From Thalassomonas sp. RHCl1 (GTDB lineage: Bacteria; Pseudomonadota; Gammaproteobacteria; Enterobacterales; Alteromonadaceae), in assembly GCF_947387555.1 (NCBI RefSeq), contig NZ_CANDNZ010000014.1, positions 62,001 to 126,000 on the forward strand: a stretch of 64,000 nucleotides of DNA, read 5' to 3'. Below are positions 64,000-64,000 of this stretch, one piece after another (within the stretch, counting starts at the first letter, position 1; each line of letters begins with the position of its first letter). The notes under the pieces were generated by a model, which had not been told where the DNA came from, did no database searches, and saw only the letters and a program-made list of their open reading frames with translations. The position numbers and the translations under genes were made by a program.

Positions 64000-64000
64000 T

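Noticed and set aside
63125-64000. Prophage tail region
   Set aside because: Only collar-domain proteins are present, next to a subtilase and surface protein; no capsid, terminase, integrase or lysis genes.

Overview
The window looks like a chromosomal segment of a marine gammaproteobacterium, most likely of the Colwelliaceae/Alteromonadales type (Thalassomonas or Colwellia relatives). This is an inference from gene content: a MipA/OmpV-DUF3019-two-component module, spondin-domain proteins, PEP-CTERM and GlyGly-CTERM sorted proteins, many secreted hydrolases and several TTG starts. No rRNA, tRNA, CRISPR array, transposase or clear prophage was seen. Both ends cut through genes: coxB at the left and a tail-collar protein at the right.

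Layout. 0-4.3 kb holds the start of a cytochrome c oxidase subunit II with a C-terminal haem c domain, a small membrane protein and a BaeSR-like two-component system. 4.3-14 kb holds a 52-bp tandem repeat array, a secreted metzincin with a membrane-anchored partner, a LysR regulator, a DUF885 lipoprotein, argR, a SelW-like protein, an RibD-type reductase and an esterase. 14.4-20.1 kb is a coherent catabolic block (FabD-like acyltransferase, fused 2-oxoacid dehydrogenase E1, glutaryl-CoA-dehydrogenase-like enzyme, divergent LysR), possibly for lysine/2-oxoadipate breakdown. 20.2-24 kb is an accessory stretch with a DUF6795 protein, a class-3 lipase with hydrophobic tail and a small four-helix membrane protein, facing a two-gene operon of unknown small proteins. 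24-34 kb has a SWIM protein, a DUF4156 lipoprotein, the MipA-DUF3019-RR-HK operon, and tandem spondin-domain proteins followed by another RR-HK pair. 34-53 kb carries an M16 protease, small secreted proteins, an aminotransferase, an asparagine synthase, a Fic protein, feoAB under a Fur-like site, proline iminopeptidase, a YHYH-domain lipoprotein split by one in-frame amber codon, and a PEP-CTERM protein. 54-64 kb is one minus-strand run: tail-collar proteins, a subtilase, a TIGR03032 protein and a 2165-residue Calx-beta/cadherin-like surface protein.

Most interesting points. (1) The minus-strand collar-subtilase-TIGR03032-giant surface protein run, which may be an uncharacterised secreted system. 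(2) The lipase/DUF6795/membrane-protein set, which resembles a type VI secretion phospholipase effector module. (3) A family of hairpin-forming intergenic repeats sitting directly beyond the T-run of minus-strand terminators. (4) The amber codon inside the YHYH gene. (5) Very small genes, including a 56-residue secreted four-cysteine peptide and a translationally coupled pair of unknown small proteins.
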